Assembly: GCA_030425485.1 (NCBI GenBank)
Contig: JAUIAM010000008.1
Coordinates: 62,001 to 126,000 of the forward strand
DNA: 64,000 bases
Source: Verrucomicrobiia bacterium
GTDB taxonomy: Bacteria; Verrucomicrobiota; Verrucomicrobiia; Opitutales; Cerasicoccaceae
Reading direction: 5' to 3'
Of this stretch, positions 45,215 to 53,928 are shown piece after piece (within the stretch, counting starts at the first letter, position 1; each line of letters opens with the position of its first letter). Both the position numbers and the translations under genes were made by a program. The notes under the pieces were generated by a model. The model saw nothing but the letters and a program-made list of their open reading frames with translations, was not told the origin of the DNA and ran no database searches.

Positions 45215-46006
45215 TTAAAGATAGATATCGAGCTGAATGGGGGAGGCAATCCCGTGAGCCGTCAAAGCACGATCCAGGCGCAGCACAAGCCGCCCGCCCT
45301 TGCGCTGATAGACACCCTCCAGCTTCATCCATTCCCCATTCGGTATGTTACCCGAGGCATAGCCATCACGCAGTTGCTGCGTAATGGCATTTTCGATACG
45401 CTGCGGCACGATCAAGACCAGCTTGAGTCGAGCGGCCTCGAAGTCACCCCGGTGCTTACCCAGCAAGGCCCGTGCCTCTGGCTCGTTGCTCAACTCACGC
45501 AGGCGGGGACTCATGCCGCGTAGGCTGGACTTCTCAACTGGCATCACCTGCCCCGACTGCGGGTCGATCTCAGCCAATAGCTTATCCCGCCCATCATCGT
45601 AGAGAAAGAAGCGCCCGCCGAGCTCGATCATGGCAGAGGTGTAGCCGTTGAAGCCTAGCGTCTGCCGGTATTCTGCAGTGATGGACGGGAGGCGGTTGGG
45701 AGCAGGTACGGCGGCGGGCGCAAGTGATGGCTGTGAATCAGCAGGAGAAAGCTCGGGGGCTTCATCCACTTCGGGTGGAGCCTGCTCAGGCACAGGGTCC
45801 GGAGTTTCAGGTTCCGGCTGTGGTGACTCTGGCGGGAGTGGCTCCGGGACATCCTCAGGTAAGACTTCTGCCGGCGGCACAGGCTTCACAGCTACTGTCA
45901 TCTGAGCGATCTCCTCCGGCTGAGGATCGGACTCCTCCACACGCAAGTGTGCCATGAGGAGCAGCAGCAGGGAGGCACCGAGTCCGAAGCTAATTACCCT
46001 TGTCAT
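45215..46006 (-). CDS. TonB-like anchored protein with proline-rich linker
   Basis: The protein is 263 residues. An N-terminal membrane anchor (ISFGLGASLLLLLMAHL) is followed by about 70 residues rich in Pro and Glu (for example EPLPPESPQPEPETPDPVPE), the architecture of TonB/TolA energy transducers. The C-terminal 150 residues (GFNGYTSAMIELGGRFFLYD onward) do not resemble the usual TonB C-terminal domain. It is downstream of ExbB/ExbD-like genes, so it may carry force from that motor to an unusual outer-membrane partner. This role is inferred from order and layout. Confidence 0.7.
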   Translation of the reverse strand: MTRVISFGLGASLLLLLMAHLRVEESDPQPEEIAQMTVAVKPVPPAEVLPEDVPEPLPPESPQPEPETPDPVPEQAPPEVDEAPELSPADSQPSLAPAAVPAPNRLPSITAEYRQTLGFNGYTSAMIELGGRFFLYDDGRDKLLAEIDPQSGQVMPVEKSSLRGMSPRLRELSNEPEARALLGKHRGDFEAARLKLVLIVPQRIENAITQQLRDGYASGNIPNGEWMKLEGVYQRKGGRLVLRLDRALTAHGIASPIQLDIYL

Positions 46007-46024
46007 GAAAAAATGGATACAGGA

Positions 46025-46432
46025 TCAGTCCAATGAGCGAAGATTTTCCAGCGCCTGTAGGTTGTTCAGAATCGCCTGCTGGATGTCCGGGCTGGCGCTA
46101 CCAGGAGCGCTCGCAACCGTCTCCGCCGGAGGCGCTGGCTGCGGCGTATGGCTGGCAGGCGGCGTGGGAGTCTTTGGTGTGGAGACAGGTTCTGGGCGGG
46201 CATCATCCGTTGAGGGCGCATGAGCTGCAATGGTGGGCTGCGCATCAGCTTGCTTGATAAGGCTATCAAGCACGGCGTCAGCCTGAGTCAGCTTTTCCTC
46301 AAAGAGCGCCTCTGCCTCAGCCATTGACTCAGGCAGCGCACCCTGCTCGCTGTACTGCGAATAGTAGTACCCTCCGGCAAAGCAGGCCGCGAAGGCCACG
46401 CCGAAAAGAAAAGTCTTAGCTAGATTAAACAT
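46025..46432 (-). CDS. Short anchored protein with coiled coil and Pro-rich segment
   Basis: The protein is 135 residues. An N-terminal membrane helix (TFLFGVAFAACFAGGYYYSQ) is followed by an acidic helical stretch (SMAEAEALFEEKLTQADAVL), a Pro/Thr-rich linker and a final helix (IQQAILNNLQALENLRSLD). I do not recognise the family. It lies between the ExbD-like and TonB-like genes on the same strand with gaps below 20 bases, so it is probably an accessory part of the same envelope complex. Confidence 0.75.
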   Translation of the reverse strand: MFNLAKTFLFGVAFAACFAGGYYYSQYSEQGALPESMAEAEALFEEKLTQADAVLDSLIKQADAQPTIAAHAPSTDDARPEPVSTPKTPTPPASHTPQPAPPAETVASAPGSASPDIQQAILNNLQALENLRSLD

Positions 46433-46450
46433 GTCGTGTCCGGGGTTGGG

Positions 46451-46894
46451 TTAAGATTGGGTTTCGTAGGCAAGCGATACTTCATCGATGCCGAGCTTGT
46501 GAAAGAGTCCGAGCAGAGCGGCGACCTCGCCATAGGGCACACTGGCAGAAGCCCGCAGTTCGATAGAGTCGATGCCCGCCGCGGCCAAACGCTCTTCAAG
46601 CGCAGCCAAGTCTGGGACATCCGCACCGGCTAGAAGCAGTGCACCATCCGCTCTGAGCGTAATGACTTCGTGCGCCTTACCCGCGCCGCTCAGGCTGTCG
46701 CCCGCTTCGATTTCGGGCAAATCGAGCGGGGGCAGTGTTTGCTCAGCCACTTCAGCCTCCGACTCGCTAGCTTCGCTCGTGTCTGCCAGGGTGGAAAGGA
46801 TCAGGAAGAGAAAGACGAGCACAAAGGCCAGGTCAACCAGCGCAGGGTGTACCCCGGCCTGACGACGCGCGCTTGCCAGCAAGACCTCATTCAT
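46451..46894 (-). CDS. ExbD/TolR-family proton-channel protein
   Basis: The protein is 147 residues. A single membrane helix (ALVDLAFVLVFLFLILST) contains Asp21 at the place of the essential proton-carrying Asp of ExbD. The periplasmic part ends in VPYGEVAALLGLFHKLGIDE and VSLAYE, matching the ExbD C-terminal fold. The start ATG at 46894 overlaps the ExbB-like gene by eight bases. Together they should form a motor driven by the proton gradient. Confidence 0.85.
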   Translation of the reverse strand: MNEVLLASARRQAGVHPALVDLAFVLVFLFLILSTLADTSEASESEAEVAEQTLPPLDLPEIEAGDSLSGAGKAHEVITLRADGALLLAGADVPDLAALEERLAAAGIDSIELRASASVPYGEVAALLGLFHKLGIDEVSLAYETQS

Positions 46895-47591
46895 GGTCGC
46901 CGTTCTCCGCAGGGATTTGTTTCGTAATCGGATTCGTTGCGGTAGGCTCTGCATCGGCGCGTTGACGCTCCAGCGCGTGCAGCGTGGTGTCGGCACCGAC
47001 TGCGAGCACGATGCCCACGATGGTCGAGAGCAGTGCCTGCCCCACCAGCGGGATGACCCCCAGCACGGCGGCCGTCGAGCCGGCCTGCACCTCCACAGCC
47101 AGTGTAGCTCCGGCCGAGGCCAGAGCAACGACGGTACCCAGCAGCCCAAGCAGCGGGCCGTTGCGCGAAATATAGGCCAGGTCGAGCAAGGCCGAGGGCT
47201 TGGCTTCCTGACGATGAACCATGTGGCGAATGACCAGGCGCACCAGCCAGATCGCAAGTGGTGCCAGCCCGATGAGGGCGACTCCGAGCGAGTCCCACGC
47301 GCGGTGCAGCAGGTGGCTGAGTTGCGCGAGCACGCCGCCCGTCTGCGGACCGGATAAAGTGCCCGCCAGCAGCCCGAGTGCGACGCTGCCAATCAGCAAG
47401 GCGGCAGTGCGCCCGGGGTGACGGCTTCCGGCGAAGATGCCGAGCACAAGCCCTCCCAGGATGAGCAGGGCAAACTTACCCAGCTTCAGCGCCACGGGGA
47501 TCAAGGCACAGGCCAGGACGGCGATGATGCCGTACACAGCAAACCGTACGGCCTGGCCGCGCTCAAGGGCGATGTCGCTGGACTTAGCCAC
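46887..47591 (-). CDS. MotA/TolQ/ExbB-like membrane protein
   Basis: The protein is 234 residues from GTG 47591, which overlaps the stop of the upstream gene by eight bases. Longer starts would run through that gene and are rejected. It has about six hydrophobic segments. The family core is seen as NGPLLGLLGTVVALASAGA and LVGQALLSTIVGIVLAVGAD, aligning with the ExbB proton-channel helices but diverged. The extra N-terminal helices are unusual. It precedes the ExbD-like gene with an overlap, the normal order for this motor. Confidence 0.8.
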   Translation of the reverse strand: MAKSSDIALERGQAVRFAVYGIIAVLACALIPVALKLGKFALLILGGLVLGIFAGSRHPGRTAALLIGSVALGLLAGTLSGPQTGGVLAQLSHLLHRAWDSLGVALIGLAPLAIWLVRLVIRHMVHRQEAKPSALLDLAYISRNGPLLGLLGTVVALASAGATLAVEVQAGSTAAVLGVIPLVGQALLSTIVGIVLAVGADTTLHALERQRADAEPTATNPITKQIPAENGDHE

Positions 47592-48126
47592 GGTTCGGCG
47601 CTCCCTTGTAACTGGGCTTGGAGTTCGTGGGCTCGGCCTGCTCAGGTTGGCTCTGAGCCAGCGGCTCACCGTCGGCGTCCGCCTTGGGGCCCTTGGTGGG
47701 AGCCTTCGGTTTGGCAGGCGAACCGTCGGCATTCAGCTCCACCTGAAATTTCTTACCCTCGACAAAGGTGGACGAATCGGCGTTCCAACCCGTCGTCTCA
47801 AGGTAAGCAAGCGATACCTTGCGCACGGCCACGTCTATATCATCGGTCTGGCCCATCGAGGAGGTGTAGAGGGTCATGTTCTCGCGGGTGGAGAGACGCA
47901 TCTCCAGCGTGATGACGCGCAGGAGCAGGTTGGGCAACTCGGGTGAGGCCTTATCGCGCAGCCAGATGTCGGCCATTTTTTCAACGGTTTCGTCGCGCTC
48001 GTTGATCCAGCGTTCGGTCAGTTTGGCGATGCTGTCATCCGTGCTGCTGGCCGCATAGACCGGGATGCCTGCCGTGCAAATCAACGCACCGGAGAGGATA
48101 AGTGTTTTTAGCAAAGTCGTTTTCAT
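47584..48126 (-). CDS. Secreted protein of unknown family
   Basis: The protein is 180 residues with a signal peptide (TLLKTLILSGALICTAGIPV, then YA). The middle part is mixed helix and strand (KLTERWINERDETVEKMADI; VITLEMRLSTRENMTLYTSS), and the last 50 residues are Pro/Lys/Glu-rich and probably disordered. I recognise no family. It lies between the 300-residue coiled-coil gene and the ExbB-like gene, sharing an overlap with the latter, so it is likely a periplasmic part of the same complex. Confidence 0.8.
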   Translation of the reverse strand: MKTTLLKTLILSGALICTAGIPVYAASSTDDSIAKLTERWINERDETVEKMADIWLRDKASPELPNLLLRVITLEMRLSTRENMTLYTSSMGQTDDIDVAVRKVSLAYLETTGWNADSSTFVEGKKFQVELNADGSPAKPKAPTKGPKADADGEPLAQSQPEQAEPTNSKPSYKGAPNRG

Positions 48127-48156
48127 GGGTGTAAACTTTCGTTGCGGGTGAATGGG

Positions 48157-49059
48157 TTAGTTGGGCAGGTTGCCGAGGCGGATTTTCCGCAGAATGCCCT
48201 CGTCGGTCTGGGTGCGATTGGCGGAGGGGTTATTAAGTGATGAGGAGCGCAGGATTTCGCCAAAGGCTTCGTTGCGCCCGGCCACGCCCTCGGTGAAGGC
48301 CTGCGGCACGCTGACGAGGTCGTGATCGCCAAAGCGGGCGTCACCGAGGCGAACAAAAAGCAGCTCGGTAATGCTGACCTGCGAACCCACCTCTAGCTGG
48401 TAGCGCTCCATCTCCAGAAGATCCTGTACCATGATGAGCTGGGCCGCGACTTCCTCCAACGCCGCTGTAGTGGTGTGAATCTGATTCAGCATGCCCTCGG
48501 AGTTACTCGATGAGGTGACCTCAAGCTGTTGGTACAGGAGGATGGCGGTCTGCTCGGTGGAGGCGAGCTGGGCCTTGGCCGCGGGGTTGTCGATGGTCTG
48601 ACTCAGCGAGTAGAGCACGGGGCCGACGTTCATCAAGGTGCTGCGCACCTGCTTGTCTTTTTGCTCAAGTCTTTTGGGGTCCATGATGCCCTCTTCATAA
48701 ACTTCCTGCAGGCGCTGTAGGTCGTCGACGACTGAAACGATGGTGTCGAGCGACTGGGCCAGGATGAGGCGGTCGTTGGCGTTCAGCTCGCTCCAGCCCT
48801 TGATGATCTCGCTCTTGATGGCGAGCTTCTGCTCGGGCTCGTCGGCCTCCTCCCACTGCTCGGCCAGTCCGTTCAGGTCAGCCCGAACTTCTGCCTGCAC
48901 CTGAGTCTTTTGCTCCATGGAGCTTTGCAGGTTGGTTAACTTCGAGTCGACGCTTTCGACCAGGCTGGCGAGGACATCGCCGGTTTCTTCCTTGGCCGTA
49001 GCGGTGCTCGCCGCAGTCAGGGCTCCGGCGAGGATAAAGGTGGTAAGGATACGTTTCAT
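48157..49059 (-). CDS. Periplasmic coiled-coil protein
   Basis: The protein is 300 residues with signal peptide MKRILTTFILAGALTAASTA, then TAK. Nearly the whole mature part is predicted helical: LVESVDSKLTNLQSSMEQKT, VVDDLQRLQEVYEEGIMD and TAALEEVAAQLIMVQDLLEM show heptad-like spacing. No enzyme motif is seen. It is the second gene of the transcription unit that starts with the lipoprotein and continues to the ExbB/ExbD/TonB-like genes. A structural or spanning role in the periplasm is plausible. Confidence 0.8.
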   Translation of the reverse strand: MKRILTTFILAGALTAASTATAKEETGDVLASLVESVDSKLTNLQSSMEQKTQVQAEVRADLNGLAEQWEEADEPEQKLAIKSEIIKGWSELNANDRLILAQSLDTIVSVVDDLQRLQEVYEEGIMDPKRLEQKDKQVRSTLMNVGPVLYSLSQTIDNPAAKAQLASTEQTAILLYQQLEVTSSSNSEGMLNQIHTTTAALEEVAAQLIMVQDLLEMERYQLEVGSQVSITELLFVRLGDARFGDHDLVSVPQAFTEGVAGRNEAFGEILRSSSLNNPSANRTQTDEGILRKIRLGNLPN

Positions 49060-49101
49060 AAAGGATGCGGGTTGGACGTAAATATCGGAGGTGGATAACA
49101 G

Positions 49102-49671
49102 CTATCCTTGGCTGGAAGCGCTGCGGCTAAAGGCAACCGTCTGCTCGTCGGGGCTGGCTACAGGGGCGTAGGCACTCTCCATCAGCTCACTGGCCGAGCC
49201 CTTGACCGGGGCGGGGTGATACGTGTCGCGAAGCTCGAACAGACGCTGGGTAGACTCATCCCAGGCGGCACGCTGGTAGCGGTCGGCCACCTTCTCGGCT
49301 GCGGTGAGGGTGCGGGAAAAACCCGCCATGTCGCCGGCCTTGAGATACTCATTGGCCGCACTCAGGTAGAGCTGGATGTTAAGCTCGTTGCGCTTGCTCT
49401 TCACCTGAGAAGCGGCGTCTTCGAAAATTTCTGCGGCCTGCTCGTGGCGCCCCTGCTCGCTCAGCGAAACGGCAAACTTGACCACCTGCTCGATCTTGTC
49501 GCCTTCGGGTGCGACTTTAGGATTCCACGTTTTGGAGTCCTCGATCCCGACGCCCATGTAGGTTGGTTCGGTGTCCTTCTGGGCAACTTCCGTGCTGCCG
49601 CAGCCAGTAAAAGTGAACAGGGCGACAAGGGCGCCGAGGCTAGTTAAGGTGATGGAGAATCGGTTTGTCAT
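49102..49671 (-). CDS. Lipoprotein with TPR-like helices
   Basis: The protein is 189 residues from ATG 49671. The signal ends in a lipobox-like FTGC with Cys24 as the acylated residue. The mature part has TPR-like helical pairs (VSLSEQGRHEQAAEIFEDAA; YLSAANEYLKAGDMAGFSRT). It begins the transcription unit leading to the ExbB/ExbD genes and has promoter P4 about 30 bases upstream and P5 further up. A role in assembling an outer-membrane complex fits the context. Confidence 0.82.
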   Translation of the reverse strand: MTNRFSITLTSLGALVALFTFTGCGSTEVAQKDTEPTYMGVGIEDSKTWNPKVAPEGDKIEQVVKFAVSLSEQGRHEQAAEIFEDAASQVKSKRNELNIQLYLSAANEYLKAGDMAGFSRTLTAAEKVADRYQRAAWDESTQRLFELRDTYHPAPVKGSASELMESAYAPVASPDEQTVAFSRSASSQG

Positions 49672-49699
49672 GGCAAGTTCTGGGTTGGTGTTCTGCGAT

Positions 49700-49727
49700 G
49701 TATTGCCCGCCCCACACACTTCTTACG
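49700..49727 (-). promoter_or_regulatory. Predicted ECF sigma promoter P4
   Basis: Minus strand CGTAAG (49727-49722), 16 bases, CAATAC (49705-49700). It precedes the lipoprotein gene starting at 49671. The base before CGTAAG is A here, while it is G in P1, P2, P3 and P5. Confidence 0.65.
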
Positions 49728-49849
49728 TGAGAATTTTTCCACCCCGCGACACGGTAGGATTTTTGCCGCCAGTAGTGGACAATGCCCGAGGAGCAACTTC
49801 TCGAAGCAGGCGTAACGGGCGCGTGTGGGTGGGCGTTCATGCTAAGAAC

Positions 49850-49877
49850 GTATTGCCCCTTTCGGCATAATCTTACG
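49850..49877 (-). promoter_or_regulatory. Predicted ECF sigma promoter P5
   Basis: Minus strand GCGTAAGATT (CGTAAG at 49877-49872), 16 bases, GGCAATAC (CAATAC at 49855-49850). It is 150 bases upstream of P4 in the same direction, in a gap without a convincing gene. It gives either a long leader for the lipoprotein operon or a separate small RNA. Confidence 0.6.
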
Positions 49878-49937
49878 CGAGAAAGACGGAAGTATGCGCC
49901 CGCCCTGGCGGCCTATTGTAAACCGCAGGCCTACCGG

Positions 49938-51464
49938 CTAACTGCGACGCCCCAGGAAGTACACGCCGACCAGTGCCAGCACGCTCCCCGCACCCAATGC
50001 GCTCCAGGCCCAATTCGGCAGCTCCGGCGAATCAGCTTCGGCCAAGGGCTCGGGCGGAGCATCCACGCGGGGAAATTCACTCTCCGCCAGTGAGGTCAAG
50101 CTGACCTTGGTCGGCTGCGTATCAGTTGGACCCTCGGAAGACTCAGCCACCCCCTCGCCGGGTACCGGATTTTGTGGGGCGGGTGGTTCCGTCTCAAGCA
50201 CCGCAACCTGCTCGGAAACCGTGCTCACTTCTGAGCCGATAACTTCCGCCTGCTCGGTGCTCGGTCGGGTAAGGTGATTTTCCCCGGAAAGGGTAAACTG
50301 GAGGGTGTTGTCCGTCCCGCGGTCATAGGCCCAGGCGGAACCGAGTCCGCTCAGGATGACGTCCTTGAGCTGCGCGGTGCCCAGGCGTGTTTCGACCTCG
50401 ATCAGGGAACGCCCACGGCGATCGTACTCGCGCGGCCAGACGCCCGTTACACGCGGATCGGCGAGGAGTGCGGCCTGCACGCGCTCAAAGTCTGCATCGG
50501 GCATTTCGATAAACTCCAACCGCTTGAGTGAACCGAGATCGGCCTCGGTCATCCACTGTGCGAGGAGCTGTCGATAGATGGCCCAACCACCGGGATAACG
50601 TACCGTGCCGTCGCCGGAGAGTTGCTCACGCAGGATTTCGCGGGCTGCATGGACGGGCGCATCCAGTGCGCTGTCGTAGCTGTCCTCCGCAGGCAGTGAC
50701 ACCGTGGCGATGACTTGCCCGTTGGGCCGCAGCAGTCGCAGATCAACGGCAAACGAAAACCCGTGCCGGGGCTTGAGCCCCATCAGGCTGCGCTCGCCGA
50801 GATAACGCCCGCGCACGGTGACCTGCAGGATGAAGTCGGCCTCCTGCGTGTAGTCCGCCCGGCGCAGTGCCGCCTGCACGGCGTCCCCCAGCACGGCGTC
50901 ACGCTCGGCCAGGGCATCGTCGTTGCGGTTGACCTGGGCCATGTCCACGACTTGGAGTTGGAGCTCGCGAGCACTTTCTTCAAACCACGGCTCGGCCAGG
51001 CTGTCAGAGAGGGGAACGTCCTCAACCAGCTCATCGACTTCGATCACGATGCGGGGCGAACCACGCAGGCGAACCATCTGCTGCAGGGCGACGATGTCGC
51101 GGCGGCCGGGCTCGCCCTCCCCCACTCGGGCGGAAATTGTCAACCGGTATATGCCGTCGCTCCCCAGGCCAGCGTCCAGCACCTCATAAGCGCGTACGTA
51201 ACCAAAGGACGCACTGAAAATGCGGTCGTACTCCAACTGAAAGTTGCGGGACTCGGACAGGCTCGCAATATCGACCCCGGCGCCGATGCGAACGGCATTG
51301 CGCAGAGCGTCGGCCAGGGCAAGTTCGCGTGCATGCGCGGAATCACCGGGCGCCATGCCCGTGGCTTCGACTTCGGTCTCGACCAGCTTCATCATGCCGC
51401 CAGCCCGCATGGATATGGGCAGCAGCACGAGGCTGAAAAGCAAGATGAAGGCGGGCAACTTCAT
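49938..51464 (-). CDS. FlgT-like envelope protein with C-terminal membrane helix
   Basis: The protein is 508 residues from ATG 51464, overlapping the previous stop by four bases. A signal peptide (AFILLFSLVLLPISMRAGG) is followed by a domain (EVEATGMAPGDSAHARELAL, then ALRNAVRIGAGVDI) like the N-terminal LPP20/FlgT domain of the Vibrio flagellar H-ring protein. Next come CsgG-like sandwich segments (GSPRIVIEVDELVEDVPLSD; LGDAVQAALRRADYTQEADF). A Pro/Glu-rich linker precedes a C-terminal helix (SALGAGSVLALVGVYFLGRR). There are no flagellar genes nearby. Confidence 0.7.
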   Translation of the reverse strand: MKLPAFILLFSLVLLPISMRAGGMMKLVETEVEATGMAPGDSAHARELALADALRNAVRIGAGVDIASLSESRNFQLEYDRIFSASFGYVRAYEVLDAGLGSDGIYRLTISARVGEGEPGRRDIVALQQMVRLRGSPRIVIEVDELVEDVPLSDSLAEPWFEESARELQLQVVDMAQVNRNDDALAERDAVLGDAVQAALRRADYTQEADFILQVTVRGRYLGERSLMGLKPRHGFSFAVDLRLLRPNGQVIATVSLPAEDSYDSALDAPVHAAREILREQLSGDGTVRYPGGWAIYRQLLAQWMTEADLGSLKRLEFIEMPDADFERVQAALLADPRVTGVWPREYDRRGRSLIEVETRLGTAQLKDVILSGLGSAWAYDRGTDNTLQFTLSGENHLTRPSTEQAEVIGSEVSTVSEQVAVLETEPPAPQNPVPGEGVAESSEGPTDTQPTKVSLTSLAESEFPRVDAPPEPLAEADSPELPNWAWSALGAGSVLALVGVYFLGRRS

Positions 51465-52567
51465 GGCTGAACAGGATAGGTGCTGAGGGTGATGGCGGCA
51501 CTGCCCCACTCTGCGCTGCCCGAGCCGTGCTCCAGTGCATTGGCCAGCGCCTCCGCCACCAGCGCGCGGTTTATCAGGGGGTAAGGCGTGGCGGGGTTGT
51601 CGGAGAGCACCCATTCCAGCAGTTGAAAAAGAGAAGACCTTTGCGTGCAGGCGATAACCTGAATGACATCCGTCCCATAGGGTGGCCCAGCCTGCAGGAC
51701 GTACTCCTCGCGGCGGCTGCCGGGAAGCTGGAGCGTCTGCCCGGCACGGACAAAGCTATCGGGCTGGAGCGCGTTAGGATAGAGCAAGAGTGAAGTGCCG
51801 TCGACCTGGTGAAAGAGCACGGCGACATAGGCATCAGCCGAGATTTTTACCCGCAGGTCGATGCGCTCGCCCGCCGCGAAGTCTGCCTTACCCTGCGCCA
51901 CGGCCAGAGTAACGGAAAAGTCATCCGGTACAGTGGCCATGCGCTGCTCGACTTCGATCAGGTTGGCCTCGCTGGCGTTCGCGGCGTAGGGCACAATGCC
52001 AGCCACGGGGGCGATGCCCACTTCGCCGTCTGGGCCGGGAAAAAGTTCTGCCGCGATATGGTCGACCGATATTTCGACACGGGCCTTGCTCACGCGCCCG
52101 GTGTCGAGCCAGACGAGCTCGGCAAAAACCGTCACGTAAGGATGCTTATAAAAATACCGACCGCGCACGATGCCATCGACCCCGGCAATGGTCAGCTCGG
52201 GAGAAATACCTCCCGTATCGACAAGACTGAGCTGCTGAAACTCGGCCAGTTCCTCAATTTCGTCGAGGCGATCATAAGTGATGATTTCAAAGGCGTCGGT
52301 TTTACTGAGAGCGTTTTCCAACTCCATGCGCAGGAGCGTGGAAAAGGGCGACTGCTGCCGGGTTTGCGCATAGACGAAGTTACCCATGCCAATGCGGACC
52401 GGGGCCTCCCCTTCGACCTCCTCGGCCAGGGTGCGGGCGAGGTAGTCATAGCTCTGCGCCGAGAGCGGTCCACAAGCCAGGAGCAGGCAAAGCAGCGTGC
52501 CGAGACGGGCGCGTGAGAACGCACCCGGCCCGGCGATGGCTTGCTTTAACTGTCCTAACAATTTCAC
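51461..52567 (-). CDS. CsgG/FlgO-like protein with DUF4384-like C-terminal domain
   Basis: The protein is 368 residues from GTG 52567, 13 bases after the previous stop. A TTG at 52618 is a poorer choice because it lies inside that gene. The signal peptide core is LGTLLCLLLACGPLSA. The N-terminal half (VRIGMGNFVYAQTRQQSPFS, then TLLRMELENALSKTDAFEII) matches CsgG/FlgO-like proteins that bind near the outer membrane. The second half (LRVKISADAYVAVLFHQVDG, LLLYPNALQPDSFVRAGQTL) is the DUF4384 sandwich often linked to Ser/Thr kinase and secretion loci. Confidence 0.75.
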   Translation of the reverse strand: MKLLGQLKQAIAGPGAFSRARLGTLLCLLLACGPLSAQSYDYLARTLAEEVEGEAPVRIGMGNFVYAQTRQQSPFSTLLRMELENALSKTDAFEIITYDRLDEIEELAEFQQLSLVDTGGISPELTIAGVDGIVRGRYFYKHPYVTVFAELVWLDTGRVSKARVEISVDHIAAELFPGPDGEVGIAPVAGIVPYAANASEANLIEVEQRMATVPDDFSVTLAVAQGKADFAAGERIDLRVKISADAYVAVLFHQVDGTSLLLYPNALQPDSFVRAGQTLQLPGSRREEYVLQAGPPYGTDVIQVIACTQRSSLFQLLEWVLSDNPATPYPLINRALVAEALANALEHGSGSAEWGSAAITLSTYPVQP

Positions 52568-52580
52568 GAATAAAAAGGAA

Positions 52581-52817
52581 TTACATCTCGGTTTCGTCGG
52601 CCTGCACGATAGGGTCAACGTAGACGGGCTTGGTCTCGGTCTCTGCCTCGGATGCCATGATCTCCTCGTCGACGCTGTTGTCGTTCAGGTCGGTGACGCT
52701 GTATTTGGAGTCGAGGGGGTTACTCTGCTGTGAGTTGCCAGCAGTGTCGCTATCGGCTGAGGAGCAACCGGCGAGCATGGCCAAGGCGGCGAGGAGTGTC
52801 AGTGCTTTCGTCATCAT
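52581..52817 (-). CDS. Small lipoprotein
   Basis: The protein is 78 residues. The signal MMTKALTLLAALAMLAGC ends in a perfect lipobox LAGC. The mature part is short, acidic and Ser/Asp/Glu-rich, without predicted structure. A second ATG one codon later and a TTG at 52829 are alternative starts. It lies between the LPP20-like and CsgG-like genes, with 13 bases to the latter, so it belongs to the same transcript started by P2. Confidence 0.8.
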   Translation of the reverse strand: MMTKALTLLAALAMLAGCSSADSDTAGNSQQSNPLDSKYSVTDLNDNSVDEEIMASEAETETKPVYVDPIVQADETEM

Positions 52818-52861
52818 GGTATTTATCAATGAAGTGAATCGGATTAGGTTAGGGCTACTTT

Positions 52862-53812
52862 CTAATCCACGACGACGCGCGAGTCGATTAGTTCCTTAAC
52901 AATAATTGTCCCGGGCCGAGTGCCTCGATCGCTCTGGTTCGCGCTCAACTCCAGGCTGCCGTAGTAGTCTGCCGGGCGAGGTGCGCCGTAGCCCGTTGCG
53001 CTGAGCGTGCGCTCGCGCTCCTGAATGTCCACATCGACGATTTCCCCGCCCGCGTAGTGTTCGATCACGCGGTAGATGTCGGACAACTTTACCTGCATGG
53101 TGACCTGGCAAGTGCCGTCCGGCCCATAAACGATATCAACCGCCTTGGCCCCTTTCAGGATCTGCGTGACGCGGGCGTGGAGCATGTCGGATTCGAGCAT
53201 GAAGTCCCGCACCTTGGTTCCGCTGTTGACCCGGACGCCGAGCATGCGCTGGGTGAGGCGACGGTAGGCGTCGATCTCCGCCGCACGCTTGGCCTGGATT
53301 TTAGCCAGACCGGGGCTGTCCGGCAGCGCGCCGTTGCCGAGCGCGTCAATGACGACATCCTCCGTGCGCTGGGTGAGTTGCTCGGAGTCGAGCTGGCGCA
53401 CGCGCTCGCCGTTAATCTCGCGGTGGGTATAGTAACGGGTAATCTCCTCCAGCACGGTGTGAAGCGTGACGGCCTTGACCACCCAGACCTGGCCATCCTC
53501 GCGGTAAATGGGCCCCTCCACCGTACGCGCGCCCTTGAGCAAACGATCGATGCGGGCGGCGACCTGATCGTCGGCCAGGACCAAATCATAGACGAGGGTG
53601 TCGGCATCAATGGCCACGCCATAGACGCGCTCCGTCAACCTGCGCGTGGCGTCCATCTCGGCAACCCAGATGGCCTTAACCACCGCCTCACTGTCAGCAC
53701 GTTGAAAGCGATAGGGCATGGACGAGGCGCTCCTTTCGCGAGGCTCGGCGTAGGCACTGAGCGCGAGCGGAGCAACAATCAGAGCGAAGAAAAGGGGGAC
53801 GATACGTTTCAT
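52862..53812 (-). CDS. Secreted protein with two LPP20/FlgP-like domains
   Basis: The protein is 316 residues from ATG 53812 with signal peptide RIVPLFFALIVAPLALSAYA. Two related domains are seen. The first contains EAVVKAIWVAEMDATRRLTE and LLKGARTVEG. The second contains KIQAKRAAEIDAYRRLTQRM and ILKGAKAVDI. The repeated A..E.DA.RRL.....G...(36-40 residues)...LKGA pattern is that of LPP20/FlgP proteins, which form outer rings around flagella in Vibrio and Campylobacter. It has promoter P2 and is followed by the small lipoprotein, CsgG-like and FlgT-like genes. Confidence 0.75.
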   Translation of the reverse strand: MKRIVPLFFALIVAPLALSAYAEPRERSASSMPYRFQRADSEAVVKAIWVAEMDATRRLTERVYGVAIDADTLVYDLVLADDQVAARIDRLLKGARTVEGPIYREDGQVWVVKAVTLHTVLEEITRYYTHREINGERVRQLDSEQLTQRTEDVVIDALGNGALPDSPGLAKIQAKRAAEIDAYRRLTQRMLGVRVNSGTKVRDFMLESDMLHARVTQILKGAKAVDIVYGPDGTCQVTMQVKLSDIYRVIEHYAGGEIVDVDIQERERTLSATGYGAPRPADYYGSLELSANQSDRGTRPGTIIVKELIDSRVVVD

Positions 53813-53855
53813 GCGCGGGTGGTTTGGCGTTACAGGACGACGGGTGGGCAGTCGT

Positions 53856-53883
53856 GTATTGCCGGGGCGTGGCAAATCTTACG
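53856..53883 (-). promoter_or_regulatory. Predicted ECF sigma promoter P2
   Basis: Minus strand GCGTAAGATT (CGTAAG at 53883-53878), 16 bases, GGCAATAC (CAATAC at 53861-53856). It precedes the LPP20-like gene, leaving a leader of about 37 bases. Confidence 0.68.
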
Positions 53884-53928
53884 CAAAAAATGCTGCGTGA
53901 AAAAAACAGCCGCCGTGTGGCCTCCGCC

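Noticed and set aside
52568-52618. TTG start adding 17 residues to the CsgG/FlgO-like protein
   Set aside because: It lies inside the upstream lipoprotein gene, and the GTG at 52567 gives a proper signal peptide and a 13-base gap.
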